Shown here: one piece after another, positions 42,954 through 53,622 of the stretch | Numbering within the stretch: position 1 is the first letter of the stretch | Layout of the letters: each line of letters starts with the position of its first letter | From: Epithemia pelagica | Lineage: Eukaryota > Bacillariophyta > Bacillariophyceae > Surirellales > Surirellaceae | Assembly (NCBI GenBank): GCA_946965045.2 | Contig: OX337240.1 | Span: 1,674,001 to 1,738,000, forward strand | DNA: 64,000 nt | Reading direction: 5' to 3' | Notes under the pieces: generated by a model | Databases searched by the model: none | Seen by the model: the letters and a program-made list of their open reading frames with translations, nothing else | What the model was told of the DNA's origin: nothing | Position numbers and translations under genes: made by a program

Positions 42954-43433
42954 ATGGTATCTGCGTCAAATCGTGTCGAAGATCGGCTCAAGGAGGAGTT
43001 GAATCTCAAGTACAGTGGTGCGTCACGGTTGATTCAAGAGGCACGGCAAAAGGCTCCGGATCAGGTTCATGACGACGACGCCCTCATTCAAGTGGCGACC
43101 AACATTTTTCAAAACGACTTGTCGCAAAAGGAACGAGACGAACTGCTCGTGACTCCCGAGCAAGGGGAAAAGAAACCAGAACCCGAATGGCAAACCAAGG
43201 CTCGGTTGGCTGCCGAAAAACGAGAACAACAATGGATTGCCGAAGAAGCCGGATTGCCACCTCCCGAAGAACAGGCACCCAAACTACCTCCCAATGTCGT
43301 ATCGCAAACGGTTACGAAACGAGTGGGATCACAAGAACCAGCCGTCGTGGAAAGTTTGTCGCAAGAAGTCAAGTTGCAAGAACCCAACGACGAAAATACG
43401 CGTAAAACCACCTGTTATTGTGTCCTCATGTAA
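42954..43433 (+). CDS. Small coiled-coil protein with CaaX prenylation box (family member 2)
   Basis: This 159-residue paralogue of the 41415 gene shares LKEELNLKYSGASRLIQEAR near the N-terminus and EWQTKARLAAEKREQQW in the middle. It ends CYCVLM, so the CaaX box is CVLM (Met at the end favours farnesylation) with the same extra Cys. The middle is acidic; the C-terminal third contains VSQTVTKRV, matching VVTRVVRKKV of member 1. No enzymatic motifs are seen. Same strand as member 1, 927 bp downstream, consistent with tandem duplication and divergence. The stop is TAA, followed by an (AC)n run. Expected to be a membrane-tethered adaptor; this is inference. Confidence 0.8.
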   Translation: MVSASNRVEDRLKEELNLKYSGASRLIQEARQKAPDQVHDDDALIQVATNIFQNDLSQKERDELLVTPEQGEKKPEPEWQTKARLAAEKREQQWIAEEAGLPPPEEQAPKLPPNVVSQTVTKRVGSQEPAVVESLSQEVKLQEPNDENTRKTTCYCVLM

Positions 43434-44065
43434 CACACACACACACGCAACATGATTCACCAAATCCCTACAATCTTTTTGATATTCCATCCAACAAGCA
43501 AGACTCCTGAATCAATTGCCCTGTAGTGCAGGCCAAATTGAGTTGAATATTCTCATTGACCTGACGATGGCAAGCTACGACGGGCTTGTTTGTACCATTC
43601 GTTGGATTGGAATGCACAATGACACCATACACTCTAGAGCCATTGCACACACCACGATAAGTGCCAAGCAAACCAAAACAAACTCATTCGGAAACAAGCA
43701 TTTGATTGTTGGTTTCTCGCTTTGAGGTCTCATTGGTTTTGTTCCATACGCGTGGTTCTTTGACGATGATTTCTTACCATTTTGTGTTGTAAAATAAACC
43801 AAACGAGTATAGTAGTAGAAACGAAACAAAAAAAGTCTTGCAACGGAGGCTTCCCATACGGCTCAGTGGATAAGTTATGATTCGTGGCCATTCGCTCCTG
43901 TCAAATATAGTTTTCATGTGGGACATTGGTTCAAACACAAGAAACAAAATGTTTTGGAATATCACAGTCACCAGGATCCGTCTGATCGGAACGTATTGCT
44001 AACGTTCTATTGCTGCATTTTAAATTAGACATGTTATAATTGTCCTTACAAAAAGTTCCATTTGG
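43434..44065. other. Spacer between CaaX gene 2 and the SDR gene
   Basis: AT-rich. Near 43857 CGGCTCAGTGGATAAG resembles a tRNA A box and near 43927 GGTTCAAAC a weak B box, but no tRNA fold can be drawn. A homopolymer-rich block lies at 43785-43835. No gene is supported. Confidence 0.4.
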
Positions 44066-44935
44066 CTACCATTGGGCAATTTGATAATCGGCAAAGTATT
44101 CTCCCGTGGGCGGTTTCTCCATGGTGGCAGGAATGACGGCATTTTTGGCTCCCTCTCGTGGATCTCGGGGTCCCCGTTGACTCGTCATGTCGGTCTTACA
44201 GTATCCCGGACAACAACAGTTGACGGCAATGCCATTAGAGGCCAATTGCCGCGCCTATATCTTGGTCGCCGCCGTCACGGCCAATTTGCTCATGCCGTAG
44301 TTGGAGCTGCTCCATCCCTTGTCGGCATGGGTCCCATCTTGAACCGCGTCTTCAAAGTCTTGAATCAATTGATTCAATTCCGGTATCGTTAAAGAGGGAT
44401 CTTGAAATTTGGCTTGCAAGGCCGGAGAGACTTGATTGAGACGTCCCGCCAGGCTGGCGACACTGACAATGCGGGCATCTTTACCCTGTTTCAGCAAGGG
44501 AATGAGTTGTTCGGTCAAATCTGCCGTTCCTCGATAATTCACATCCAGCGTAGGCTTGGTTTGTTGGGCAAAGGGTGTCGGATCCGCTCCCTTGAAGGCC
44601 ATGCCCGCATTGTTGACCAAGACATCGACCTTGCCAAAGGAATCGCGAATGTGATTCACAAACGAAGTATGACTGTCCACATTGCCGACAATCAAGGGAG
44701 CCGACGAGACTTGTACGGGTTGTGACGACGACTGCAAAGAGGCCAATTCGCCTTGAATGGATTGGACGGCTTGAGCCGCTCGACTCGTATCGCGACAGCC
44801 CAACACAATGTGTTGAAACAACCCCGACAAGGCCAATTCCAAGGCAATAAAGTAGCCGATGCCCTTGTTCGCACCCGTCACAATGGCCACTCGACCCGTC
44901 GTACTACTCGAAGTCGCAGCACCGCTCATGATCAT
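44066..44935 (-). CDS. Short-chain dehydrogenase, carbonyl reductase-like, interrupted by an in-frame TAG
   Basis: The minus-strand frame runs from the ATG at 44935 to a final TAG at 44066 (290 codons), with an extra in-frame TAG at 44257-44255 (codon 227). Cofactor binding is shown by TGANKGIG, the structural NNAG motif by VLVNNAGMAF, catalytic Ser by VSVASLAG, and the YxxxK pair by NYGMSK. After the TAG the frame continues ARQLASNGIAVNCCCPGYCKTDM, the normal SDR continuation (CCPGxxxTDM), and ends TGEYFADYQIAQW. CBR1-like proteins have a residue such as His or Tyr at the TAG site (KIHAR/KIYAR). It would reduce carbonyl compounds with NADPH in the cytosol. As written it is cut short before the C-terminal substrate region. 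It sits between CaaX genes in opposite orientation. Confidence 0.88.
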
Positions 44936-45575
44936 GACTCTGTCTCTCTTCGTTGCCTTGTTGCTGTATCAACGACAAGTGCACTGGAAGCAAGAGAACA
45001 ACAACGTCGCCTAAACAAGTTCGAAATTGTGCATGGAGCGCGTGATTTCTTTTTGCTTCTTTTGTGATCGTCTACCAGATGCGATCTACAAGCGACTAAA
45101 TCCTGTACGAGTCGCATTAAAGAGTCGCAGAAAATACGGATCCTCGAATGGCGTATTTTGTTGGGATTTTACGATATCATACCCAAGGCACTTGCAATAC
45201 TGCACCAGTTAAGTACTTATTGGGTTACTTAGACGCCCGACCGGCTCTCTGCTCGTGGGATCTCGGGACCCAAACTATCGGAAAAACTGTACAACCAAGA
45301 TGGACAAGAACAGAGTGGAAAGTGGAAGAACAGACGAAACGAACACCAGGATCAAGACCAGCCATAGCCCCCGTTGTCTCGTCTTTGTTGGGAGTGGCAC
45401 AACCAACAAGCGATTCTGGTGCTGCGATTGTGTCACAACTTTTGGTGTGAATTGACTTTGGTCATTGACCTGTTCCTCCCCTTTTCTTCGTGTCATCTTG
45501 CTCTTCTTGGGGTCTCCTAGCTGGATCCATTCTTTCCTTGTATTTACTGGTTCGCCATTCCATATCATCATCATC
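44936..45575. other. Divergent spacer between SDR and CaaX gene 3
   Basis: Holds the promoters of both genes. No gene is supported. It ends with CCATATCATCATCATC before the ATG of CaaX gene 3, again like genes 1 and 2. Confidence 0.45.
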
Positions 45576-45929
45576 ATGAGTCCAGCCGATACAACTACCA
45601 TGGGAGTCGTTGAAGAATCGGACTTTCATCGTCGCATGCGATTGCAAGCGGAACGCCGGGAAAAGCAATTTGAAGAAGAAGAAGCGGCCAAGAAATGGTT
45701 TGAAGCCCAACAAGAACAGGAAAAGGAAAAATATGGCACCGTCTTGCCACCCGGTGCCCGCTTGACCACGACCATCATTCCCACCTATTCGGGTCATTCC
45801 ACAGCCACCAGTTCCACCACGTCCCGCAAACGCAAGACCCGGGTCTATGCCGACAATCCCAGTCGCAAGGCCCGAGCCGAAGATCCCAATGCGCACAGTT
45901 CCTCCTGTGAAGTTTGCACCATTATGTAA
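45576..45929 (+). CDS. Small charged protein with CaaX prenylation box (family member 3)
   Basis: The start is taken as the ATG at 45576, since the upstream in-frame extension to 45465 is hydrophobic and unlike the relatives. The 117-residue protein has ESDFHRRMRLQAERREKQFEEEEAAKKW, matching the EW..KARLAAE+RE+QW block of the other two members. A Gly/Ser/Thr linker and a strongly basic segment TSRKRKTRV follow, and it ends SSSCEVCTIM. The box is CTIM (farnesyl type), with a second Cys three residues before it. It lacks the N-terminal LKYSxASRL helix of members 1 and 2, so it is the shortest version. Membrane attachment by lipid plus basic charge is inferred. The stop is TAA. Confidence 0.75.
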   Translation: MSPADTTTMGVVEESDFHRRMRLQAERREKQFEEEEAAKKWFEAQQEQEKEKYGTVLPPGARLTTTIIPTYSGHSTATSSTTSRKRKTRVYADNPSRKARAEDPNAHSSSCEVCTIM

Positions 45930-46836
45930 AAGGATCAACCACAACCAGAAGGGCCACCCATTTCGGAGTGACAATCACAAATCCAAGGGGGATTGGTCCA
46001 GTCTGGGCGTGTCTGGGAGTGTGGTGTGTAAAACACTGACACTCCTAGACCAACAACAATTCGTAAAAGACAAGTGTCTGGTTGTGCAAAGTCTGTTCTG
46101 GGTTGCAGTTGGAGAGGAGGAAGTGGATTCCTTCTTGCTCCATCCTGACATTTGCACAAGCCTTCCAGAAACGCTTGGAAACTTTTCGTGCGTTTTGTCG
46201 CATCTTGGTCTTTGTCGTTTTTTGGGTGGTGGGATCCGCTGTGATTGCATCCGAGTGGATCTGGTGCCTCCCAAAAGAATAACTATCACGTAATATCTCC
46301 TCTAATAATATTTTCATGTTCTAACGCACACACGCATTTCGATACGCAACGACATATGTGTGTAGTAGTACCTGTTTCTACCCAAAACATGTTTGGATGA
46401 TGACTATCATTCGAGCGATTCTCCTCTCTCGTTTTGTTAATAGTTGTCGAGAGATGATGGATGGAATGGTGCTCTTGTCGAATGCACCGCCTAGCTACCT
46501 ACCTAGCTACCTACGCCGTAGTCGTGAAAGAAGGTCCGCCCGTCTCCCGTTCCACGAACCTACTACAAAGGCGACCTTTCGACGACCAATTCGGAATCCA
46601 GAAGTTCGGACCGTTGTCCAAAACGGTCCGGATTCGGAACTCACACCATGACTAATAGGATGAACAGATACGACGGAGAGAGGGGCGAGATCTCGTTTCC
46701 GAGAACGGTCCATATGGAAAACTCGACTGGAACAAAAGAGGAAACTCGATGCTGGGGTGATCCAGAAGGAATGGTCTCATAAAAAACAAGAGAGAGAGAG
46801 TCAAAAGACGATAACTCGACAGTGACCGTACTCAAG
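45930..46836. other. Intergenic region
   Basis: No supported gene. A tandem CCTAGCTAC/CTACCTAG stretch lies at about 46488-46513 and an AGAGAG run at 46790-46800. Overlapping ORFs on both strands have no features. Confidence 0.45.
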
Positions 46837-48375
46837 ATGAACCACAAGAATCGCATCAAGACATCCAAACATTCAATGGCTGGATCCTTTGTCGGCGTCG
46901 TCATGATGAAGATGGCCTGCATGATCCTCTGCGGTGACTTGGTTTCGGGTGTGCCGCTCATGGAACTCAAAACGGTTCAAACCATGACTCCCTTGTTTCT
47001 GGAGGAATCCTCCTCGTCCTCGTGGGCAAGCCTTTCCGACAAGCTTGCTTCTTCTTCGTCGTCGTCTGATCAATTAGAAGATGATTCTCCTGTTTCCCCG
47101 TTGGTGACGTGGAGTCAATGGATCCACCCAGAGGATGCATCTCTGGAACACACCCTGTACGATGAGACCATGCCTGCTCCGCATTCAGGCATGTCGTCGT
47201 CGTCGTCGTCTTGGATGCACTACATCAAGCCCATTGGAAACATTCCGGTCGACCATTATCCCACCGACGAGAATCCCGACAAGATTCATCAAAATTGTAC
47301 GCATCACATTTTTTCCGTTCCCCTGTCGTTCCTGGACCAGGATGGTTCCACTACTACGCCAGGCATGACACCACCGACAGCTGCCGCTTCGACAACGACG
47401 ACTCCCATGGTACTTTTGGATGGAGACGAACCCGATACGGTGCATTCCATCAAACAGGGCGTTCAGGCACGCGTCGTTCTCGGCCAAGCCTTGGGACTCG
47501 AGTCGCTCTTCTCCCATACCATCCAGAACAAGAAGGTGACTACCACCACCGACAACACCAATAACAACAACAACAACGACAATGACGACGATAAGAATTG
47601 CTTGGTAGAGGATCTGATTCCCGACTTTGTGCAAGCAACGGAACCTTTCCCGTCCTTGCTTGCAGTAAATGCCATGACTGCAACCACTGTGGTGGATTTG
47701 GAATTGAAGCACTTTACCTGGTTGGTCTTGCAAGTGCCAGCCTCCTGTCACACAACGACGACGACGTGCCGTGTTCAATTGCTTGTGTACGAAGGCATGA
47801 TTACCCGTGTCCAAAATGCACAAGAGTATGAGGAATGGAGCAGCGGAACCGTGTGGGAACTGGATACCACCACCACGCATCCAGAAAAGAATGCTCTGAG
47901 CATGGAAACGCAATTTGGTGGTGCCAAGGTGTTGGTCATTATTACTTTGACGGCCAATGGTGTCCCACCCATGATGGGAACGGAACCCACGAACCGTGAG
48001 AAGGCTACTACTGGTTTGCGTACGCCAACTCCTCCCCCCGTCAAGGTTGTGAAACAGGCCGACCGGAACTGGGACGAAACTCCCGTGACCATGCTCCGAT
48101 CCAATCGCATCCATGATATCCACCCTCACGTCGTGGCTGTTCCACGCCATGATACCGTTCCCCAGAGCAACCATGACAACGACGACGACAACGACGACAA
48201 CAACAACAAGAAGAAGGAACAATTGTCCTTGGCCTGTTGTCCACCACCCAATGGATATGGGACCGATCGGACCTGTGGCTATACGAGCTTTAAACGGCGT
48301 GAGGATGTGGATTGTTTTGCCCCGAAACGTGCAGGATCGTACATTGTTACGGTCCCCCGGGACGCTCCCTTTTAA
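46837..48375 (+). CDS. Probable secreted or membrane-anchored protein, unknown
   Basis: From the ATG at 46837 the product has 512 residues. A hydrophobic segment (FVGVVMMKMACMILCGDLVSG, about 17-37) looks like a signal peptide or anchor. Ser runs follow, then a possibly ordered part with IHQNCTHHIFSVPLSFLDQDG, DLELKHFTWLVLQVPASC and CRVQLLVYEG, plus several paired Cys. Asp/Asn low-complexity runs lie at about nt 47555-47600 and 48170-48210. The Cys-rich C-terminus (LACCPPPNGYGTDRTCGYT ... DVDCFAPKRAGSYIVTVPRDA) suggests disulfides outside the cytosol. No family recognised. Confidence 0.65.
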   Translation: MNHKNRIKTSKHSMAGSFVGVVMMKMACMILCGDLVSGVPLMELKTVQTMTPLFLEESSSSSWASLSDKLASSSSSSDQLEDDSPVSPLVTWSQWIHPEDASLEHTLYDETMPAPHSGMSSSSSSWMHYIKPIGNIPVDHYPTDENPDKIHQNCTHHIFSVPLSFLDQDGSTTTPGMTPPTAAASTTTTPMVLLDGDEPDTVHSIKQGVQARVVLGQALGLESLFSHTIQNKKVTTTTDNTNNNNNNDNDDDKNCLVEDLIPDFVQATEPFPSLLAVNAMTATTVVDLELKHFTWLVLQVPASCHTTTTTCRVQLLVYEGMITRVQNAQEYEEWSSGTVWELDTTTTHPEKNALSMETQFGGAKVLVIITLTANGVPPMMGTEPTNREKATTGLRTPTPPPVKVVKQADRNWDETPVTMLRSNRIHDIHPHVVAVPRHDTVPQSNHDNDDDNDDNNNKKKEQLSLACCPPPNGYGTDRTCGYTSFKRREDVDCFAPKRAGSYIVTVPRDAPF

Positions 48376-49065
48376 ATCCTCGAGTAGCATACCAGGAACT
48401 ACAGCACGGATGGAGAAGCAAGAGGAGAAGGAGGAGCTACTGTGTGGATGGCTCTTTGTGGAGAAATGAAAACCAATGTAATGTGTGGACTTGGGGTGCT
48501 ATATCTATATCTTTTTTGATGAAAGTGTCGCTCCGTGTCGATTCCGATGAGTGTGCGCTGTTCCACCATCCGCCATGATGATTCCTATTGAAAGGTAATA
48601 CTACTATAAATGATCTTTTCGTATTCAAAACATTCCCCATGTGCAATTAGGTTGACCCTAGAGCAAGGTACTCTCATAAATGGCTACCCTGGTGGGTGGC
48701 TATTCGGTCCTGCTTCTTGGTGAGCAATTTGAGATTTTATGGGGAGAGGGGCAATTTCGAAGTGCGCGCCGGGGGACCGCGTCCGTACCACACAACGTAC
48801 GACTTTCAGTGGACGGAGATTGAATCTTGGAGTGTGTGCCACCCAATTCGTATAAACGAGAGGAATACGAACCACTCTACGAGTGCACCAGGGAGGAATC
48901 GTTTGGTTTGAGTCTTTTTTTGGTGGAGTTTGGCAGAATGGCGTGATGAGCAGACGGTGCCATGAGGGAGTGCTGCAGTGTCACGAAAACTTGCATCCTC
49001 TCCTCCCTTTTCCTTTGGGGCTAGCTTGACAAGCGACCCTTTTCTTCTCGTTGGACAATAAAAAA
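48376..49065. other. Intergenic region
   Basis: No supported gene; contains the 3' flank of the upstream gene and the promoter of the next. Confidence 0.45.
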
Positions 49066-52000
49066 ATGTTGAATGTACTAATCTTGCACTTGCCAACTGT
49101 TCCATGCCACAATGGTCCATCGCGTTGGACCCGGGGTATTGGGATTGTTCTACTATGGTGCTGTCACATCGTCGTTGTCAACCTTGCCTTTGCTGCCGCA
49201 GTTCCCTCCACAACAAGAACAAGAACAGTTCGCGAACGATCGACGCTGTCGGACAGCGCACGGCCAATAAAGGATCCGACTGTTGTTGATCGAACAGAAT
49301 CATGGACTCGAAGAAAACAACAAGATCAAACAAGTCAATGGCTACAAACAACCGCCACTAAAACGCAGCAAACTGCCGCATCATCAACAACAACAAACAG
49401 TGATTGGCCAAGTTCCAGTCCCATAGAATCTGCACATGATCGAGCTCGTAGGGTCGTCGATACAGTCTCCTGGAGCGATTCTGTTCGTTCCGTTTCACGA
49501 TTTGCCAAACGCCACAGTCCGGCGGACGAGACGCATTCGGCACGGTCCCCCTCCATTGCACCTCCTCGTAGGACCAGCAGCCTACCACTCTTCAAGGACC
49601 GACCGTCACCAACGGCAATTACTAGCAATACTGACATGGCGTCACCGGTATATGATCCAGAATCCGAACCCGCCGCGGCACCCTTACTGTCATTGGACAA
49701 CAATGACAATGGTACGTCTACAACATGTTGCAATCGACAACCAGTCCATTGGAGAGTCTATCTAACGCATCTGGGGACCTCACGTCCATGGGTGGATTCT
49801 TGTGTCGTTCTTCTTCTTCTTCTTCTGTGCATACACAATATATAACAGGCTATGAAGTGGTCCCTCTCGATTTTACCATTTGTTATCACGGAATCCGTCA
49901 AGTCCTGAATACCATCCACGAAGATGACTTGGAACAAGTCGTTTCGTGGACCATCGATTTTGTGCAAGTGTATCTGGAAGCCAATGTGTGGAATTTCCAA
50001 TCCTTGACCACCACTTCCTATTACGGGACTGTGTACGAAACCAATACCTGCATCATTTTTTCCGCACAAGCCTTTTTTGATCCATTGGGGAATACATACA
50101 TTCCCACGGCCGATCAATTGTTCAATCTCATGACCGTCGTCATGGACGATGGTACTCGTCCCGATTCGTACTATTACCATCTCAAGGCGGAATTGCCTCC
50201 CACCAATGCCTTTGGTCAGTGTACCCATATCACTCTATTGGATGATTCGTCTCCCCTGGATTTGCAAGACGCGGCGGCCAACAACAATGCATCTTCCGAC
50301 AATGGTGGAGGACGGGAGTTTGCGGCGGTCTTGACCATTTTGGCGGGAATTACGGCCGGTGTGGCCTTGGTATTGGGAGGCTTTGTCTTGTACGAGCAAT
50401 ATTGCCGCACCGATTCCACCACCAAGGACGACCATCGTAAGAACCAAGAATCGGCGTCGGATCAACTACCCCCACCCTTGCGCATGCCTCCACGAATGGA
50501 GGATTCCGTCTTTTCTCCCACCTCCCATCCGAGTTTCCCCACTTTAAGTGCTCGATCGCGGACATCGTTTTCCAATGCCGCGTCGAAAGGGTCCAGTGGC
50601 ATTCGTCACCCCCATCGAAGCAGAATAACAAACGATGTCCACTCCAAGCATAGCGGGGGTGATTCCTCTCAGTTCCTCTCCACGCACTATGAAGATTCCA
50701 ACGTCGAAGACAACGAGGATGACCACGAAAATGATGGGCGATATCGCCGAGACAAGACAACACTGGGTGCCAAACGAAACTCGCCACCCTTCAAAACAAC
50801 AGGGGAGGAGGGAACCTCACGCACCCGCCGTAGAGAAATGGTTTTGGATGTCGCAGATATTGAGGATGCCTTCAAAAATGTGGATGACGACAACTCGGAT
50901 AGCTCGAGTTCTACCAACTTTGACGTTCCAACAACTTCCAACGTGCGAGACGCAAATCTTTGTTCCGGAACAAAGGAAACAGAACAACAGAATCATGACA
51001 GCACCGAGGAATGGCTAGAAGACGAACCGCTCGGATTCATTGATATTTTTCGAGCCGTCGACTCTTCATCCAGCCAGGGGTCGACGACAAGGAGTGTCAC
51101 GGAGGATCCACAAACAACAAAAGTTGCCACGGGTGGAAAGCGTCGACAGCCATCGACTAACAGACAGCCAAAGACAAAACCCAAAGCATGGCCAACCTTG
51201 CAGGAACGTATCGAGTCTCTGAGAGTATTTGCGGCTTTATCGTCCTCGTCCTCTTTATCGTCGATACGACCCGAGTCCTCCACATGCGCTTCCAAGGACA
51301 CTGTCATTCACCAAGAAGTGAAACCACCATCCAACAATCACAAGAAATCCAATGGTGGTAGACCAAGCAGAGCACCTTCGGACCAATTCTGCTCTTGTGA
51401 GCCACGGGAGCCTTTGGAGTGGCCATCTCGTTCTCTGCCAAAACGGAACCGAAACCGTGTCGATCGAAAGGACGGTGAGACTGTACCAGTCTCGATAATA
51501 CAAACAAACGATTATCGGGGAGGTGTTGTCGCGGTGCACAAACGGCGATCGCCACCAAGGCATTGCAGCAACGCCGCAACGCAAACAATTGGAACCAGTC
51601 CCTTTGTGTACCCTGACGAGGACGACATGCCTACGAGATCGACTAGGAAGAAACCAGAAGCAAGTTCTCTTGTCCGCAACGCACGCGCAATCTTTGAAAG
51701 TCTAGCAGAAACCTCGGGAATCAATTCCACGTCGGCTAATAAGAGGAGCAGTAGCACGGGCATCAATGCTGGAAAGAATCAAAGCCGCGTTCCAGAGAGA
51801 TACGAGATTGAGGCAACAGATGAGGCTGAATTGGAACCATCATCACCACATTCACAAAATCCTTCGACACCGCTACCGGAGGAATCCATCCAGCGACCCA
51901 AAGCGCCACCCAGAACCGTTCCAGAACTACTAATGAAACGGGATGTTTCTACGAGAGGCAAAGGTGCTACATCGACATGGTCGTCAGCGTCCGAGATCAC

Positions 52001-52151
52001 AAACGGTTCACTGTATTCCAAGGAGATGGCAACATCAGTTCCAAGTTGCATTCAGCGAATGGTCCAGAAAAAGAATTGTCAAGCCTGGGTCGAACCGGGA
52101 CAAGAAGTCCCGGTGGATACTCAGGACATGGAGTTTGAGCCCATGGCATAA
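49066..52151 (+). CDS. Type I-like membrane protein with disordered cytoplasmic tail, unknown
   Basis: Two exons (49066-49711 and 49849-52151) give about 982 residues. The 137-bp intron has a strong GTACGT donor and a TATAACAG acceptor and contains a (TTC)n microsatellite. Splicing joins DNNDN-G-YEVVPLDFTICYHG in frame. An N-terminal hydrophobic stretch (GIGIVLLWCCHIVVVNLAFAA) is a signal peptide or anchor. An extracellular-type domain with EDDLEQVVSWTIDFVQVYLEAN and Tyr-rich segments follows. A transmembrane helix (FAAVLTILAGITAGVALVLGGFVLY) lies near residue 372-397, then about 580 residues of Ser/Pro/charged tail. A block in the tail (REMVLDVADIEDAFKNVDDD) is duplicated as a fragment at about 53711-53880. 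No family recognised. Confidence 0.75.
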
Positions 52152-52782
52152 CGACACAGCGCCTAAAACCATGCATGGGATGAGCGTCATAGTCACATCT
52201 GTTGAAGATTTTATGGGATTATATGGGGATAAATGAGCATACTTGGTAGAACGAAGGCCAATGGTCAGAGAAGCAAACTGAGGAGAATACTTACGAGAAA
52301 GTTTATCTCCAGCAGCAACCATCATAACACGAACTACCATCAGAGGTGAGACGGAACATCGTCAAAGAAAAAGAAAGCAGAACGATGCAGAAATAGCGTG
52401 AGGTCAACATGATTAGCGCGAGATCAACATGATCGGGCGGGGAAGACGAAGAATGAGCCTGAATGAAAGCCAGCCAGGGACGAAGCACGAAGGAAAGAGG
52501 GCCATGTGATCGCCACTGGTCGTCGTTATTCGTATGTAATCTTGCCGGTAGTTTAAGTACAAAGTCTTTTAATCATAACAATCGATCGCCGAGTGTTGTG
52601 ACCTTGCGTCTGGCGGGATCTGTGTCTCTTTTTCGGGACGCGTCGCTCTTAAGTCGCGTCGACACGCGAGATACTAACCGCGACTAACCGGTGCTTGTGC
52701 CCCCCCCCCGCGAAGCGAAGACGAGAAGAGGGGGCGATGCATTCCTTATTTGCCATGAGCCAAAAGATCCAAGCAACGCGAC
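52152..52782. other. Intergenic region
   Basis: No supported gene. A near-direct repeat GAGGTCAACATGAT/GAGATCAACATGAT lies at about 52400-52432, and a poly-C run at 52699-52709. Confidence 0.45.
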
Positions 52783-53622
52783 ATGGACCATGAGAGCAAA
52801 AAGAGAGGTCCCAGGATTGGTGATTCATCATCCTCGTCCTCCTCCTCTTTGAGACTGTATTCGTCCACCGCACCAATGGGTGTTCATTGCATTCGACTGC
52901 ATCCTGGACAAGATTTAGTACCTGCCTTGTTGGAGGCAGCCTCTCAGGCAGCAGTCCAAAAAGCCACGGACCAAGAAGAACAATCCGTGAATCCTTGCAG
53001 CAGCAGCATGTCACCAGCATCGGCTGTCTTTGTCGTGACCTGTGTGGGAAGTCTCGACCAACTGACGGTACGATTGGCGGGGGCGGCTGCCAAGACGACT
53101 TGTTCTTCCAACACACCTAACACTAACACCAGCACCACCACCATTGCGGATGGTACAACCACCACCCAGTCTTTGACGGACCACAGTCCTTTGAAAACGT
53201 GGAACGAACCACTCGAGATTGTATCCTTGGTGGGAACCTTGGCTGTGACGCAGCCGTCTCTGGTGGCAAGGACGACCCCGACAACCAAAACCGAGGATGC
53301 CTCACTCACCACTGGTGGTTCCCTTACCAGTTCACAAGAAGAACAACAACAAGATTTTGTGGTACACAAACATTTGCATATTAGTGTCAGTACCGTAACG
53401 GGTGAGGTGTGGGGAGGTCATTTGATGGCAGGGCGTGTCTTGACTACGGTGGAACTCGTCTTGGGAACCGCACCAAGTCTGTCCTTTGATCGACGCCTGG
53501 ATCCACGGACCGGCTATCGTGAATTGCATATTCTAGAACAACCGCGAGGACCATCAAAGCGACTACTCCCAGCAAACCAAGCGGAACAAGAAACTCATTC
53601 GACAAGTGCCACAGCCAAATGA
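52783..53622 (+). CDS. PPC (DUF296) domain protein
   Basis: The 279-residue protein matches the PPC/DUF296 fold: CIRLHPGQDLVPALLEAA (about 36-53), VFVVTCVGSLDQLTVRLAG (about 82-100), LEIVSLVGTLA (about 142-152), HLHISVSTVTGEVWGGHLMAG (about 197-217), TTVELVLG, and DPRTGYREL. The GxVxGGHL motif and the three spaced His of the family are visible. PPC domains occur as free proteins in prokaryotes and fused to AT-hooks in plant AHL proteins, where they form trimers. No AT-hook (RGRP) is seen here, so the protein resembles the prokaryotic stand-alone form with Ser/Thr-rich inserts. Its role is unknown, possibly DNA-associated. Confidence 0.85.
   Translation: MDHESKKRGPRIGDSSSSSSSSLRLYSSTAPMGVHCIRLHPGQDLVPALLEAASQAAVQKATDQEEQSVNPCSSSMSPASAVFVVTCVGSLDQLTVRLAGAAAKTTCSSNTPNTNTSTTTIADGTTTTQSLTDHSPLKTWNEPLEIVSLVGTLAVTQPSLVARTTPTTKTEDASLTTGGSLTSSQEEQQQDFVVHKHLHISVSTVTGEVWGGHLMAGRVLTTVELVLGTAPSLSFDRRLDPRTGYRELHILEQPRGPSKRLLPANQAEQETHSTSATAK

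Noticed and set aside
43850-43945. tRNA-like A box CGGCTCAGTGGATAAG with a weak B box
   Set aside because: No acceptor, anticodon or T stem forms; the spacing gives no cloverleaf.
18245-44257. General reassignment of TAG to tyrosine
   Set aside because: TAG ends TAF1, Copia Gag-Pol, CaaX gene 1 (directly after the prenylation box) and the SDR itself, so it works as a normal stop in the window.
46822-48390. 401-codon minus-strand ORF opposite the 46837 gene
   Set aside because: Made of runs mirroring Asp/Asn/Ser codons of the plus strand (long Val/Ile runs); the plus strand has a signal peptide and paired Cys.
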